A DNA stretch of 64,000 nt from Argopecten irradians (taxonomy: Eukaryota; Mollusca; Bivalvia; Pectinida; Pectinidae): positions 3,406,001-3,470,000 of the forward strand of contig NC_091134.1 of assembly GCF_041381155.1 (NCBI RefSeq), in the 5' to 3' direction. The notes under the pieces are model-generated. The model had not been told where the DNA came from, ran no database searches, and saw only the letters and a list, made by a program, of their open reading frames with translations. The number at the start of each line of letters is the position of its first letter. The stretch's first letter is position 1. Shown piece after piece: positions 26,701 through 37,507 of the stretch. The position numbers and the translations under genes were made by a program.

Positions 26701-28012
26701 GAAAACGGACTATCTCAGTATTTATTGTTTTAAACTGTCTAGATTCTGCTATTCAGCCTATGATCCAATAAATCCCATTATTGAGGTCAAATGGTCTTCT
26801 AGCTGATAATTAGTGATATTGTCTATTTTCGCGACTTGTTCGCCCGTTGTTAGTATAATGTGACCGGGCGGGGTGTGTTGCTTGGTGTCTTCGGCGACAT
26901 GTTTAACTGATATAGCACTATCAAAATCCCAAGTGTTCCACTATACATGAAAACGCAAAACGAATATACCCAATAGTCTCCTAAAATCCAAAACACATGC
27001 GCACTTCATACTCGCAACACAACGCATACATGGGAGGCCGTCATTGCGTGACTCTGACTGGCAATAGGATGTTAATTTAAAAAAATAAACTCAATTCTTT
27101 ATGCCGTATTTCAATATTTTTCTTATTTATAATTCTGTTTTTAATGCCCGCAACGCTCAAAAATTATTAGCATATATGAATACCGCATGTAACCCGGTAA
27201 TTTTCATGAATCAAAAGCTTTAATATTTCATTCGCCATAACAAATTAACAACACTCTCAATGCATATATTTTGTTTTACATGTACAAATAAAATCTGAAA
27301 ATGGTTTTTTCAGAGATGAAATAAGATAAGATAATGAATCAAAATATTCGCCCTGTTACAGCATATATGACTTATATGAACATTCCACATTTCGTATATA
27401 TTCTCTATGGATTGATCGATCTACAGTCTCTGATTTTCTTCTTTGTTTGAAAAGTCTTTTTGTTTGTCTACCATCTGATGCGAAATTCCACATTCTGTAT
27501 ATGAATTTCTATCTTTCGCATTAATCTGCATTGAGTATTTTAAACCTTTAACTATATATGTTCATTCTTCGCTTAGGTATTAATATTGTCTACAGTGCGT
27601 TTGATTTCGTTATTGTCCTTGCTGAAGAAACATCATATTCAAGAGAAAGTCACTTTCAACAGTAAAAATAGTTATATATTATATATTAATAATTGCAAAA
27701 AAAATATATAATTTTGAAAATTCGTTAACCATTTTTTTTTTGGCATATTTTGTATTAAATTGATTTTTGAACAGCGGCAAATGTTTTGATTAAATGATTT
27801 CTCTTCAATCTTATAGTATATAACCAGACGGAAGTGTAATTACATACCAATACCAATGATTGGTTTTTTTTACATTTAGTTACATTATTTCTTGTTATAT
27901 TCTTGATTGGAAAACCACTTTATACTTTTAAAAATGTACTTACTTTTAAAGGCAAAGCATTGCATGGTACACCACACAAGAAAACGAGTGTAAACAAATA
28001 AATAGACATCAT
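17740..28012 (-). CDS. Secreted astacin metalloprotease with EGF-like and CUB domains (10 exons, 445 aa)
   Basis: Exons on the minus strand: 28012-27944, 26590-26341, 25747-25597, 25234-25171, 23897-23694, 23255-23123, 20754-20638, 20269-20172, 19678-19554, 17866-17740. All have GT-AG ends, and phases agree at every junction (1338 nt including the stop). Residues 1 to about 20 are a hydrophobic signal peptide beginning MMSIYLFTLVF. The propeptide has the aspartate-switch motif FEGDM (Asp56) and ends near a basic RKRK (81-84). The catalytic domain (about 88-290) has HELGHTIGFVHEQSRPDRD at 184-202: zinc ligands His184, His188, His194 and base Glu185. The Met-turn is SIMHY (Tyr243), and Cys128, 158, 177 and 289 fit the two astacin disulfides. 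An EGF-like module (about 291-329) and one CUB domain (about 330-445) follow. The architecture matches the BP10/SpAN type of secreted protease. In this family, propeptide removal activates a zinc endopeptidase that acts on matrix or secreted proteins; the actual substrate is unknown. All catalytic residues are present, so the gene looks functional. Introns carry old repeats. Confidence 0.93.
18511..19040 (+). mobile_element. Family A interspersed repeat, best full-length copy (in astacin intron 9)
   Basis: This is the most complete copy, about 530 bp. It begins with a small hairpin (GCAGGTA at 18519, TACCTGC at 18540). It then has a CTTCCTAACTGACTT block, CCCCTGGCCGAGACACACC, TTGTCAGTATAATGTGACCGG and GATATAGCACTATAAAAAGGGC, and ends GTTAATAGGACGTTAATTAA with a CAAACAAACAAA tail. 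No open frame is kept between copies, so it is non-autonomous. The end matches the tail of the tRNA-derived SINE at 16230, so it is probably SINE-like. Confidence 0.8.
20880..21060 (-). repeat. Degenerate family A fragment in astacin intron 6
   Basis: ATGGGAGGC, GATGCGATGTGTAACGTG and TTATTAACGTCATATTAA are weak matches to the 3' half of the family in reverse. Confidence 0.4.
21700..21960. repeat. Family A pieces in both orientations (astacin intron 6)
   Basis: 21700-21790 is a plus-strand piece (GTTGTCAGCATAAAAAGACC, GATATAGG). 21870-21960 is a minus-strand piece (CAACGGGCAAATCAGTCGTC, GTGTCTCGGCAAAGGGC). Confidence 0.5.
22110..23005 (+). mobile_element. Family B copy in astacin intron 6
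   Basis: Degenerate modules with GAGGGGCGGGG-type boxes and CATATTT..TGAAACATCA blocks. It ends TACCGTTAAGGCCCACGG, GGCCTCTTGTTTT. The left edge is approximate. The 3' end lies about 120 bases from the exon at 23123. Confidence 0.55.
23345..23505 (-). repeat. Family A fragment in astacin intron 5
   Basis: TTAACAGCCAGAGTCATGTAAA and GTTTTGGGAGACTGTGG mark the 3' end in reverse, immediately upstream of the exon at 23255-23123. Confidence 0.6.
24511..24730 (-). mobile_element. Minimal 220-bp family B element with both ends (astacin intron 4)
   Basis: The minus strand begins TTTTAGGTCACCTGAGACGA and ends CTCAGGTGACCGTCAAGG, GGCCTCTTGT. Nearly all internal modules are absent, so it shows what the two ends look like alone. 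Confidence 0.65.
26830..27090 (+). repeat. Family A fragment in astacin intron 1
   Basis: CGTTGTTAGTATAATGTGAC, TGTGTTGCTTGGTGTCTTCG and AATAGGATGTTAATTTAA match the 3' half of family A. Confidence 0.7.
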
Positions 28013-28079
28013 TGCACCGCACCACTCCGTATTATGCAAGAAAAATAAAGCGTCGACTGTTATAAGTTGTCCAGCTAAA

Positions 28080-28097
28080 CTTTTATATCAGACCAAT
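28080..28097 (-). promoter_or_regulatory. TATA box and inverted CCAAT box of the astacin gene
   Basis: On the minus strand TATAAAAG lies at 28087-28080, about 70 bases before the ATG at 28012. ATTGG, an inverted CCAAT box, lies just upstream at 28097-28093. The spacing allows a short 5' UTR starting near 28050. A TATA/CCAAT promoter fits a tissue-restricted secreted protein. This is motif evidence only; no transcript was seen. Confidence 0.55.
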
Positions 28098-28100
28098 CCC

Positions 28101-29727
28101 GGGGAGCAAACCTCTAATGAAAGTGTTCAATAGTGCCAGGTAAGGTATGCTGTATCTGACGACAGCAAACCATGGTATGTCTTTTGTTGACTTGATCTAT
28201 GTAAATCAGACCGTGAATGTTATCACATGTTTCATACCTTGCCCCATCCGTAAATCGCTGCTGTCAATTAGTCCACAGCATACATACTAAAAGAATGGTC
28301 AACTTTATCTAACATTTTCTTAATTAGTATTACGTTATTGGTTGATCAGGTTTATTGCGTATTAGTTCAAAACCAATATTGACGATATAATTCGGTATGA
28401 GTTACGGTATTATACATGTACTCTTCAGATCTAACCAGAGAGTATGATAATTACGGTACAGTCATCAAATAGGAAGTTGACAGTAAGTTTATATTAAACA
28501 CATGTTTGGTCCGACGTTAATTGTGGGGCAACAGATAGCATTGTGGAATACAGTTCGGCGATCACTTGGTATGACGTTACAAGGAAAACAAATATGAAAT
28601 GTTATTTAGTGAATTGCCTGCCTACCCAGCGAGCTAGACAGACATCCACCCAGGCCTTAATCCAAGATGATTGTGTAACCAAAATAGTATCAACCGGCAC
28701 TGCAATTAAATACTGACAAGATGCAATAACAGACTTTATTAAAAACAATTTATTTTACATCAGGTGAAGAGAAGTATAGTTTTTTTCCGCCATGATACCG
28801 AGAAACCACTACATGACGTATGTTGTCGTGCGTATGGAGGACGATTCAGGACAAAGGGTCGAACACAGGGTCAATACAAACTCAAAAACAATATCAAACG
28901 AGAAAGATTATCTAACACATATCGGTAGTTAATAAACTACATATAATGTTATTTTTATATATGTCCATAGTGAGGATTTAACACATACTCTCTCATGTTA
29001 TTTTGGCTAAATTTAACCAAATAATAAACATTAACAGTCAGTTGAGGAAACAAAAGCGAGAACATGCAAGAAAACAGCGCAACGATTCAATATCTTATTT
29101 AATGTGGCAGACATATTACATTTCAAGTAATATTCCGATATCAGAAATATGGAGGAGGAAATGGAGCAAGGAAAAAACTGTATATGTTTCCTCGTTTTTC
29201 CTGGGCTAAACGATTGTGTGAATTAAATCTAGACGTGTTTCGACTTAACGTACTATTTATCAGATTAAGATTTGTTTTCCTTTTGAATCTTATCAATGTT
29301 TACTGCCCTGGTCGTCATAAATTAGACACATGAAAGAACCACAGAGGGAAATTCACATCTTATCCAATAGAATTCATGAGGTGATCGCAACACGTTTGGT
29401 CCTATTTTATAAAACCTTTCTAGAAGCCCGGGCCCGATTTCTCGAAAGAAAAGCGCAGACTGAATTCAAAACATTTCAAGCTTTTCTGCTTATGTAACTT
29501 GTATCAACAATTTTGACTAAGGTTTTTACGAGGTATCAGAGTCGGACTCGCAAACTGATTAGAGCAACCTATGGTTTGCATTGATTTATCAAAATGTCCT
29601 CTTTACAGTAATGGTCATTTACGGACGATGACCTTGTATGGCTGCGATACAATCCTGTTGTCTCCTTGTAACAGTTAAACTTTGGACATGTTTATAACAT
29701 CAATAAAACTTGACGTCGATGACACCG
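28101..29727. other. Upstream flank of the astacin gene, nothing recognised
   Basis: AT-rich, with no long repeat or exon seen. Confidence 0.5.
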
Positions 29728-30085
29728 ATCAGGGAAACCCCACCCGGTCACATAACACTGACACCAAGCAAACCAATTTCTTTCCCTTTATGCTGAGCGC
29801 TAAGCAGGACCAGAAACTACCAAGTTTATTGGCAGAAGTACAATCTTGCTATGCTATTTACTATACAAATAAGTACTATATGCATGTGGTGGTAGCCTAT
29901 CATCCTTGTCAGTATAATGTGACCGGGTGATGTGTGTTGCTCGGGGTATTCGACATGCTTTAATGATAAAATACTATAAAGAGGGCAGCAGTCCCACTGT
30001 ACAATAAGTCACAACACGCACCTCGCACTTCATACATGGGAGGCCATCCTTACATGACACCAGCTGTTTAATCAAACAAACAAAA
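29728..30085. repeat. Two adjoining family A fragments in opposite orientation
   Basis: 29728-29830 is minus-strand (CACCCGGTCACATAACACTGAC, GCTGAGCGCTAAGCAGGACC). 29905-30085 is plus-strand (TTGTCAGTATAATGTGACCGG, to the tail). Confidence 0.65.
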
Positions 30086-30154
30086 TCGAATGAAAACCAA
30101 AAAAGAGGCAGTGTCAAGACAGGTGTTCAGATCCAAAATTTAGTCGCATTTTAC

Positions 30155-30395
30155 GAGCTAGGGTTATGTAAGGATGGTCTCCCATGTATGCGGTTTGTTG
30201 CGCGTATGAAGTGCGAGATTAGTGTTTTGGGAGACTGCAGTATGCTTACAAAGACATTAAGCAACACATCCCATTCAGAAATATTTTACTGACAATGGCC
30301 GAACCAGTCGTCCCTCTCCCTTAATGCTGATCACTAACCAGAAACTATCACCTCTATAGATTATGGAGTGTCTCGGCCACGGTATCAAGCACAAG
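30155..30395 (-). repeat. Family A fragment
   Basis: GGTCTCCCATGTATGCGG, TTTTGGGAGACTGCAGTATG and GTGTCTCGGCCACGG in reverse orientation; a central piece is deleted. Confidence 0.65.
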
Positions 30396-30494
30396 GACCT
30401 GGCACGATTTTTTTAACCAACAGTGTACACACATATATATATTATAGTATCAAGGTTATGAACTCGGTGGTCTAGAAAAACAGACCTATTTTTT

Positions 30495-30572
30495 AACAAG
30501 AGGCCCATGGGACCTAACGGTCACCTAATTAGTTCGGATATTAAACATTATATACTGGCCCTTGAAGCCAGT
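30495..30572 (-). repeat. Family B 3' end fragment
   Basis: AACAAGAGGCCCATGGGACC then TAACGGTCACCTAA is the reversed 3' end of family B. Confidence 0.6.
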
Positions 30573-30880
30573 CAGTCCTGCAGGCCCCTATTGCATGATC
30601 GTAAAAGGCGACTAAATTTAGGATCTTATCTTTTCTCTTCTTCCTAGCTGACTTTGTTTCCTAATGCATCCCATGGCACCGCCTCACATTTGGCCTCTAG
30701 TTGAGCGTTCGCCCCTGTGAGGAAGGCTCTGGGTTCTGTCCCCTGGCCGAGACACATTAAAGTCTATAAAAGTGGTAGTTTCTGCTCCTGCTTAGTGCTC
30801 AGCATACAGGGACTGGGACGACTGGTTCGCCCGTTGTCAGTATAATGTGACCGGGTGAGGTGTGTTGCTTGGTGTCTTCG
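30573..30880 (+). repeat. Family A fragment (5' half)
   Basis: AAAGGCGACTAAATTTAGGA, CCCCTGGCCGAGACACATT and TATAATGTGACCGGGTGAGG; it breaks into family B sequence at about 30885. Confidence 0.7.
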
Positions 30881-30884
30881 ATGT

Positions 30885-31483
30885 CATCGTATCCATATTG
30901 GTCCTGGCCGCCCCCCCCCCTGGGGGCAGAGGGCGGGGCCAAAAAAAGGTCAAATAGGCTATAACATAAAAAATGTTCTTCTAAAATTCTGGAAATAATA
31001 GAATCAGATACACTTTATAGATGAAACACGAAAGGTGTTTTTTATGAAAATTGTGAATTATATGACCATGGGTTCTCACTTTACCTCCCTGGGGAGGGGT
31101 TCAGGTTTACTTTAGTTTACATGTATACATGAAAAACACATTTATGAACATGATTTGCTCAATTTCCATAGGAAATGAGTCAAACTTGATTAAAATTATA
31201 AGCCAGAGATATAGCATTTTAACATCCATATCGGTCCTCGCTGACCCCATGGGGGACCAGAGAGGCGGGACCAAACAGGGTCAAAATGACCAAAAAATTT
31301 CCAAACATTCTTCCTCTAAGTCACAGGTTTGATGGAAGTAAATTACTCTTCATATACTAAAAAGTCAAATTTATAAAATCACTGACCAACTTCAAGGCCC
31401 AGTATATAGTGTTTATATGTTTTTAATTTTTGTTTCATTATATATTCCAACTCAGGTGACCGTTAAGGCCCATTGGTCTCTTG
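30885..31483 (+). mobile_element. Family B copy, 5' truncated
   Basis: Shares long near-identical modules with the 11308-12228 copy (for example GGAAATGAGTCAAACTTGAT) and ends CTCAGGTGACCGTTAAGGCC, TCTTGTT. Confidence 0.7.
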
Positions 31484-31954
31484 TTATATATCATATTTTT
31501 CTACAGTTGCTTATTATCCCTATTAATTCACATGAAAATTATGAAATTGTAAAAAAAATCCGGGAAACAGCGTCATGTTACAACCCTAAAAAGTAAAAAC
31601 ACCATATAAATTTATAACAAGGAAAAGTGAGTGTGGTATTTTTGAAAGAGAAACTTAATGATGTACTCCTCTGAGAAGTCAGAATTTTCTTGTAATAAAC
31701 TTTTTTTCTCAAATAGATTTTTGGAAATATACCATAAAAGAAAATGGAAGAAAAAACATACGTCCGTGTTCTCATCTTTGAGCTATTGGCACTCAAAGAT
31801 ACCTTGTTGGCCAATTATTGGATTTTATGGGAATTTTGCCGTTTTGACGATACTATGTATACACAAGAAATGAAAGCCGTAATTTCCTAATGAAGTGCTT
31901 GATATGTATTGATGTTTGTAGAATATACTCCCCAGTGGTCTTCTTTTAAAATCA

Positions 31955-32646
31955 GGGGCGTAGGAATCGGGGGCGGGAGGGGGGGGGGCAATTGCCCCCC
32001 CCCCCCCCGTTCTCCAGGACGGGGGGGGGGGGCAAACATGTCTTTTGCCTCTTTAAATCGAAAAATTACAATGTTAAAAACGCTTTAAAATCATCAAAAT
32101 ACATCGTAAAACTCATCTAAGCCATTCTAAATTTTAATACTTTTTTTTCCCGGGGAGACCCCCGGACCCCCAAACAACAAAAATATCGCGCATTCGGCGC
32201 TCACAAATTCATCAAAATGTTTCGTAAAACTCATCTCAGTCATTCTAAATCGTAATGTTTTTCCTGGGGGAGACCCCCGAACCCCCAAACTCAGCAATTT
32301 CTCGCGCCTACGGCGCTCGCATAATCATTAGAATACATCTTAAAACTCTTCTCAGTCGTTCTAAATCGTAATATTTTTCCCGAGGCAAACCTCCAGACCC
32401 CCAAACACCAAATATATCGCGCCTTCGGCGCTCGCACGCCAATTTGGCTAATTTCCGTATTTATTAATTTCCTGTTAGTGACGCCACTGTCTATAGATGT
32501 ATACAAGGATTATATGTAATGTATATGAAAATATATATATATATTAAGTATATTTGGGTTGTGTGCTGAATTAATCTCCTCCTGTGGGCGTTGGGCGGCG
32601 GGGGGGGGGGTTACAAAATATTGAGGACCAACTTCCTACGCCACTG
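31955..32646. repeat. GC-rich element with G/C-run hairpin, three tandem modules and GGCGTAGGAA ends
   Basis: GGGCGTAGGAA at 31957 is mirrored by TTCCTACGCC at 32634. Near the left end long G and C runs (31970-32035) can pair. Three modules of about 120 bp follow, each with TCATCTAAGCCATTCTAAAT-type text, a GGGAGACCCCCGGACCCCC box and ATCGCGC.TTCGGCGCTC. There is no coding sequence. The ends may be short terminal inverted repeats. Confidence 0.6.
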
Positions 32647-32870
32647 AAAATATACCAGTTTTGATTAATAAAATACATTTTTTCTCAGAATAACAACATA
32701 TGGTATCCCTACCACTTAATTTTGAGCTACAAAAACAATTTTAGTACAAAATGGTAAAACTTTGGCTCTACTCAAAGCGAGCCGCCAAATGGGTAATTTC
32801 TTAAAATCCTCGTATATGAAAAACCTAATAAAAAAAGAAATGTAATTTTTTGATAAAATTTGCGACTGGC

Positions 32871-34562
32871 AACTTGTATGGCGTGCCGAACGTTGCAAAA
32901 TTCAATAAGTAAAAACATTTGTGCGAAAAAAATGTGTTTGTAATATATCGTTATATGTGTTCATTATTTTGAATTTGTGTGTGTGAAAAAATATTCGTGT
33001 GTATTTTTTTTTATATTTGTGTGTGAAAAAAAATGGTTTGTGTGTAAAAAAATATATTTAAATATGGTATATAGTCAACGGGAGGGGAGTGCGTTCAAAT
33101 TAGCGTGAACGCAATGACGTATGAATACAAACGCAGTGCAGGTTCGGACTACTTCTAGTTCACACTTCGATAAGATTTTGCGTCATAAGTTGACGGATTT
33201 TAAAATAACAATTAAGAGTTTTTATTAGATCCAATTAAATATGTATTTGACATCAAAACAAAACATGTGTTCAAGCATTGTAACGGTAATAAACTACAAA
33301 ATGATCGGGGCTACAACCGGGGGGCTTTCCTCAGGAATGTTCGGGGAATCCCATAGTTACGTCAGATGTACATGTGTGTACGATCACTCATCCCACCTAA
33401 ATATACAGAACATCTGATTGTCGGTGAATAATTCTGGGAGCGTCTAAGCGAACAATAGGTTAAAAGATCATATACAGGTTTCCAGAAAAAAACATTACAG
33501 GTAGCCTATCCGAAACAGTATCATCAGCTTAAATGGCCCCGTCTTTGCATTCAAAATAAGCCTACACACACGCAAACACTTGTCTATCCTCCGTACAATA
33601 AAATAAAAGTCATGACTGCGAAGAATTTAGTGTATATATCGCGTTCTTAGACCGATACATACATGACAAACATTCAGCAGCTCAACGGTCATACCACCAA
33701 TAGGCTTTATCACAGTCACTTTCCTCGGTTGAAAATCAAATATGGCGGCTCGCTTCACTTCGGACCGCATCACTACCCTGACAACGATACATACCGGTAG
33801 TCGTTCCGCCTTGGTTATCTCAATTTTTATTCGAAATGGACATTATTAACATATATTATCAAATTGAAAAAAAAATATGTTGAAAATAATTGAAAAGTGT
33901 CATTGTTGTATTTCAAACCAAACTGCAGCTATAACATTCAACAATCGGAACTATATCTTCGGTCATCCTGACTACCGTAGTTACCCAACTTAGCAACCAT
34001 CACCGTTTTAAATTGTACGTAAAGGTAGATTTATTTATGTAAATATATAGATTGAACAGTGTTTTGATTGCGTTAAAGGTGGTATGAACGCAATGGGATA
34101 CAGACATATTCTACATGTAGCGCTAACGCGCTACATTGAATATGTCTGTATCCCATTGCGTTCATACCACCTTTAACGCAATCAAAACACTGTTTTCTTT
34201 TATATTTGTGTGTGATTTTGTTTTATATTTGTGTGAACAAAATTTCTTTGTGTGTGTGAAAAATATATTTGTGTGAAAAAAAAATATATTTGTGTGTGAT
34301 GTTGTTTTATGTTTGTGTGTGAAAATCACACATAAATATATATTTTTACACACAATTATATTTTTCACACGCACAAAGAAATTATTGAACAAAAATTTTA
34401 TTTTTACATATAAATATTCAAAACATTACACAAACATTCATTGTTTTTACACACAAATTAAACATATTGAACACATATCACGATATATTACAAAACAATT
34501 TTTTCTTTACACATTTTATTTTACTTATTGAATTTTACAACGTTCGGCACGCCATAAACTTG
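32871..34562. mobile_element. 1680-bp long-TIR (foldback-like) element with AACTTG target duplication
   Basis: The element spans 32877-34556. The left end TATGGCGTGCCGAACGTTG is mirrored exactly at the right end (CAACGTTCGGCACGCCATA), and similarity between the arms continues for over 100 bp. AACTTG flanks both sides (32871-32876, 34557-34562). The inner parts of the arms are GTGTGTGAAAAA-rich. No transposase is seen. The interior has another hairpin at 34055-34194. Confidence 0.8.
34055..34194. repeat. 140-bp near-perfect palindrome inside the long-TIR element
   Basis: The arms run from AACAGTGTTTTGATTGCGTT to CATATTC and mirror back to AACGCAATCAAAACACTGTT, about 66 bp each, with a few mismatches at the centre (CTAACG region). 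Confidence 0.9.
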
Positions 34563-34964
34563 CTACAAAAATTGATAGATTGTATTTCAAAATTCTCATA
34601 ACTTCTTTGATCCTTGTCGAAACAAGACTTTAACGGGACTGAAACCTCAGAAGAATACATCCTTCAATAAACTAACAAATGTTTGAATTTCCTTAAATGA
34701 ATTCAAACAGTTTTATCATGTCTAGACATTTATTAATCAAATTGAATTTAGGAGGTATACCATTTTAGGTATTTGAATCTGCTGAAACACAAGGCTGGAC
34801 CAGGGATGTTTCAAAGCTCTCTATTTGTAATGTAAACTTGATTTGTTTATCACTCTCAATGGCCCGGATTTATGCGCGCGAGGGTCTTAGTGTGGGAGGA
34901 AACACCATAAAATATCAAAGAAACACAATTTAACAAAGCATGACAATTTTATGACTCGTGCGCG

Positions 34965-35056
34965 TGCCCTATCCGGGCCTCGAACTCACGATCTACGGCA
35001 CCCAATGCAATCGCCTAGCCAAACATATCTGCGCCTTCAACCACTGCGCCACATCA
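34965..35056 (-). mobile_element. tRNA-derived SINE head or tRNA pseudogene
   Basis: On the minus strand TGGCGCAGTGGTTGAAGGCGC (A-box side) is followed about 55 bases later by GAGTTCGAGGCCC (B box). There is no intact cloverleaf, and it continues into AT-rich sequence, which favours a SINE head over a real tRNA gene. Confidence 0.6.
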
Positions 35057-35198
35057 TATATATATATACCTGTATGCACTGCTGACAAGTCTACATCTAC
35101 ATCTACCAAATAATCGACCTACTTCATCATATTGAAGATCATGTACATGTCGATATTGTTGAAGGTGTGGCTATGAACAGGGGAAGAGAAGAAAATAA

Positions 35199-37472
35199 TT
35201 AAATTAGAGATGAAAGACGAGTTTTGAAGGAGTCAAGCGACTTTGAGATTACAAGATCTTGCGGAAGAGAGTTCCAGTCTTGGATAGTGCGGGGAAAGAA
35301 GGAGTGTTTGTGAGAATCAGTTCTACAGTAATGTATTTGGTATGCAAGTGTATGGGAGTGTCTGGTAGGGCGTAACTGTGAGGTCAAGTATTGGTCTTTT
35401 TTAATAGCTACTATGCCGTTAGTGATTTTGAAAAGCATATTAAGCCGTGCGTTTTTCTTCTAACTGCTAAGCTAAGCCACTCTAGATGTTCAAGCATGTC
35501 ACTAACGCTTGAGGTGTTATGGAATCTGTTAGTGACATATCGAGCAGCTCTGCGTTGGACCATTTCTAGCTTATTAATGTCTCCCTTCTGGTATGGGTCC
35601 CACACTGTACAGGCATATTCAAGTGTGGGACGTACTAAAGATTTGTATGCTTGTTCTTTAATCTTTTTTTAATTAATTTTGAGGTTTCGTCTAATAAAGC
35701 CATGGGTCTTATTGGCTGTGCAAGTGATGTTGCTGATGTGGGAGTCCCATTTGAAGTCGTGTTGGATAGTTACGCCCAGATATTTTGCCTTATCAGTATG
35801 TTCCAAACAGTGACCATGAAGATAATAATTATGTTTGATTGAAGGTTTAATCTTGGTAATCGAAAGAACATTACATTTCTGGGGGTGGAATTCCATTTTC
35901 CACCTTTTTTCCCAGTCAGATAGTTTATCTAGATCATTTTGGAGTGTTTCTGAATCTTTTTTCGATGTAATGGTTATGTACGAGATACTGTCATCGGCGA
36001 ACAGTCTTACTGAAGATGAGAGGTTAAGTGGCATATCATTGATGTAACATAAGAACAAGCTTGGGCCGAGAACAGAGCCCTGGGGGACCCCCGACTCTAC
36101 AAGGAATGGTGGGGAAAGTTCGCCATCAAGGATGACAGATTGTGTTCTGTTCTCAAGAAATTTTTTATCCATCTGTTAACGTCCCCCTGATGCCATAGTT
36201 ATAGAGTTTATTGATAAGAAGAGTGTGACTGACCTTATCGAAAGCTTTTGAGAAGTCAAGAATGAGCACATCTGTCTGTTTGTTATTTTCAATATTTCTG
36301 GAGACATCATCTAAAAATTCTAATAGTTGAGTTTCACATGAACGGGATTGTCTGAAGCCATGTTGGAGAGGATAGAGGATGTTATTTCGGTCGGCATGAG
36401 ACATGATGTTACTTACTACAACTATGCTCTAGGAGTTTGCTGCAGATACATGTGAGCGATATTGGCCTATAATTTTCAGGACTATATTTATTACCTTTTT
36501 GTAGATAGGTGACACATGGGCTACTTTCCAGTACATCACCTGAAGCTAGTGATTGCTTAAATAACAGGGTTTGAATGGGAGCAATTTCTGATGACATTTC
36601 GTTTAGGAATAATGGTTTGATGTTATCAGGATCTGCAACTTTGGATGGATTCAGATTATTTAGGAGTTTTTGGACTCCCTCTTTAGAGATATTTATACTC
36701 TCAAGTGTAGGATGGTCAGTCTGTGGCATGTTGTATTGTTGTTGGAATTGTTCCCTGTTTAGGTTGGTAGCTTTAGAGAAAACAGATTTGAACTGGTCAT
36801 TTAAGACTACAGCTTTATTGAAGGAGTCAGTAATCAGTTTGCCATCTTTATTGAGTGGTGCTACACCGTTGTGATCTGCCTTCCTATGCTTGATGTAGGT
36901 CCAAAACTTTTTCATAGGTCGATCACTTTCCTTTTGAGGGGTAATGATACCTTCAATATATTTCCAGTATGTTTGTCGAGTGAGTTTTTGTATCTGGTGT
37001 TTTAGACTTTTAAATTTAGTTTTAAGGTCTTCATGGCCTGATTTTTTCATTTTTTTTTGTACATACGATCCCGTTTGTGTATTAAATGTTTAATTTCAGG
37101 GGTGATCCATGGGTAACTGTCTTTTGTTTTCGCTGTTTTGTGTGGCACATTACTTTTAATGCTTTCGTGAACAGTACCCTTAAACATTTGCCAAATTTGT
37201 TCAGTTGTGATGCTATTGTCCCCTTTGATGTTTTCATGCATCTGTTTTAGATCGCTCCGTATGTTGTCCCACTTAGCTCGTTTATGCAGTGTTATCTTAC
37301 GGGGTTTCTGCGGGATTTTGCGTGGTGTGCATTGTAGGTACACGTACTCAGCAAATACGATATTGTGGCCTGAAAGTCCAGGAAAAAATTCTGTGCGTTG
37401 AATTTGGTTTGGAAAGTTTGTAAACAAATCATATAAATTTAAACAAAGGCATCTTTTTGTTGAATGATACAC
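35199..37472 (-). mobile_element. Decayed non-LTR retrotransposon (LINE), truncated in the endonuclease
   Basis: Minus-strand segments, from 5' to 3' of the element: end of an APE endonuclease domain (37472-37047; the catalytic SDH signature reads LSGHN), start of reverse transcriptase (37050-36409, with ENYRPISLTC), middle fingers/palm (36404-36165, with LDFSKAFDKVSH), palm with GVPQGSVLGPSLF and the FADDS catalytic box (36172-35669), and the C-terminal MVQRRAARYVT region (35605-35199). These lie in three frames with at least one stop, and a poly-A run near 37050 marks one frameshift. The element lacks ORF1 and the start of the endonuclease, so it is 5'-truncated and dead. The C-terminal motifs suggest the Jockey/CR1-like superclade; the clade is not resolved. 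It lies head-to-head with the DDI promoter, 440 bases away. Confidence 0.9.
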
Positions 37473-37507
37473 AGGGCCTCGTTACTAACGAGGCCCTGTG
37501 AATGATA
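37461..37507. repeat. 31-bp palindrome flanked by TGAATGATA direct repeats
   Basis: 37470-37500 reads the same on both strands apart from a central base: CACAGGGCCTCGTTA, then TAACGAGGCCCTGTG. It is flanked by TGAATGATA at 37461 and again at 37499. It sits exactly at the 5' truncation point of the LINE. Confidence 0.75.

Noticed and set aside
34965..35056. Functional tRNA gene
   Set aside because: A- and B-box words are present but the stems do not pair as a cloverleaf.
35391..36874. Plus-strand frames of up to 99 codons over the LINE
   Set aside because: Antisense of reverse transcriptase segments.
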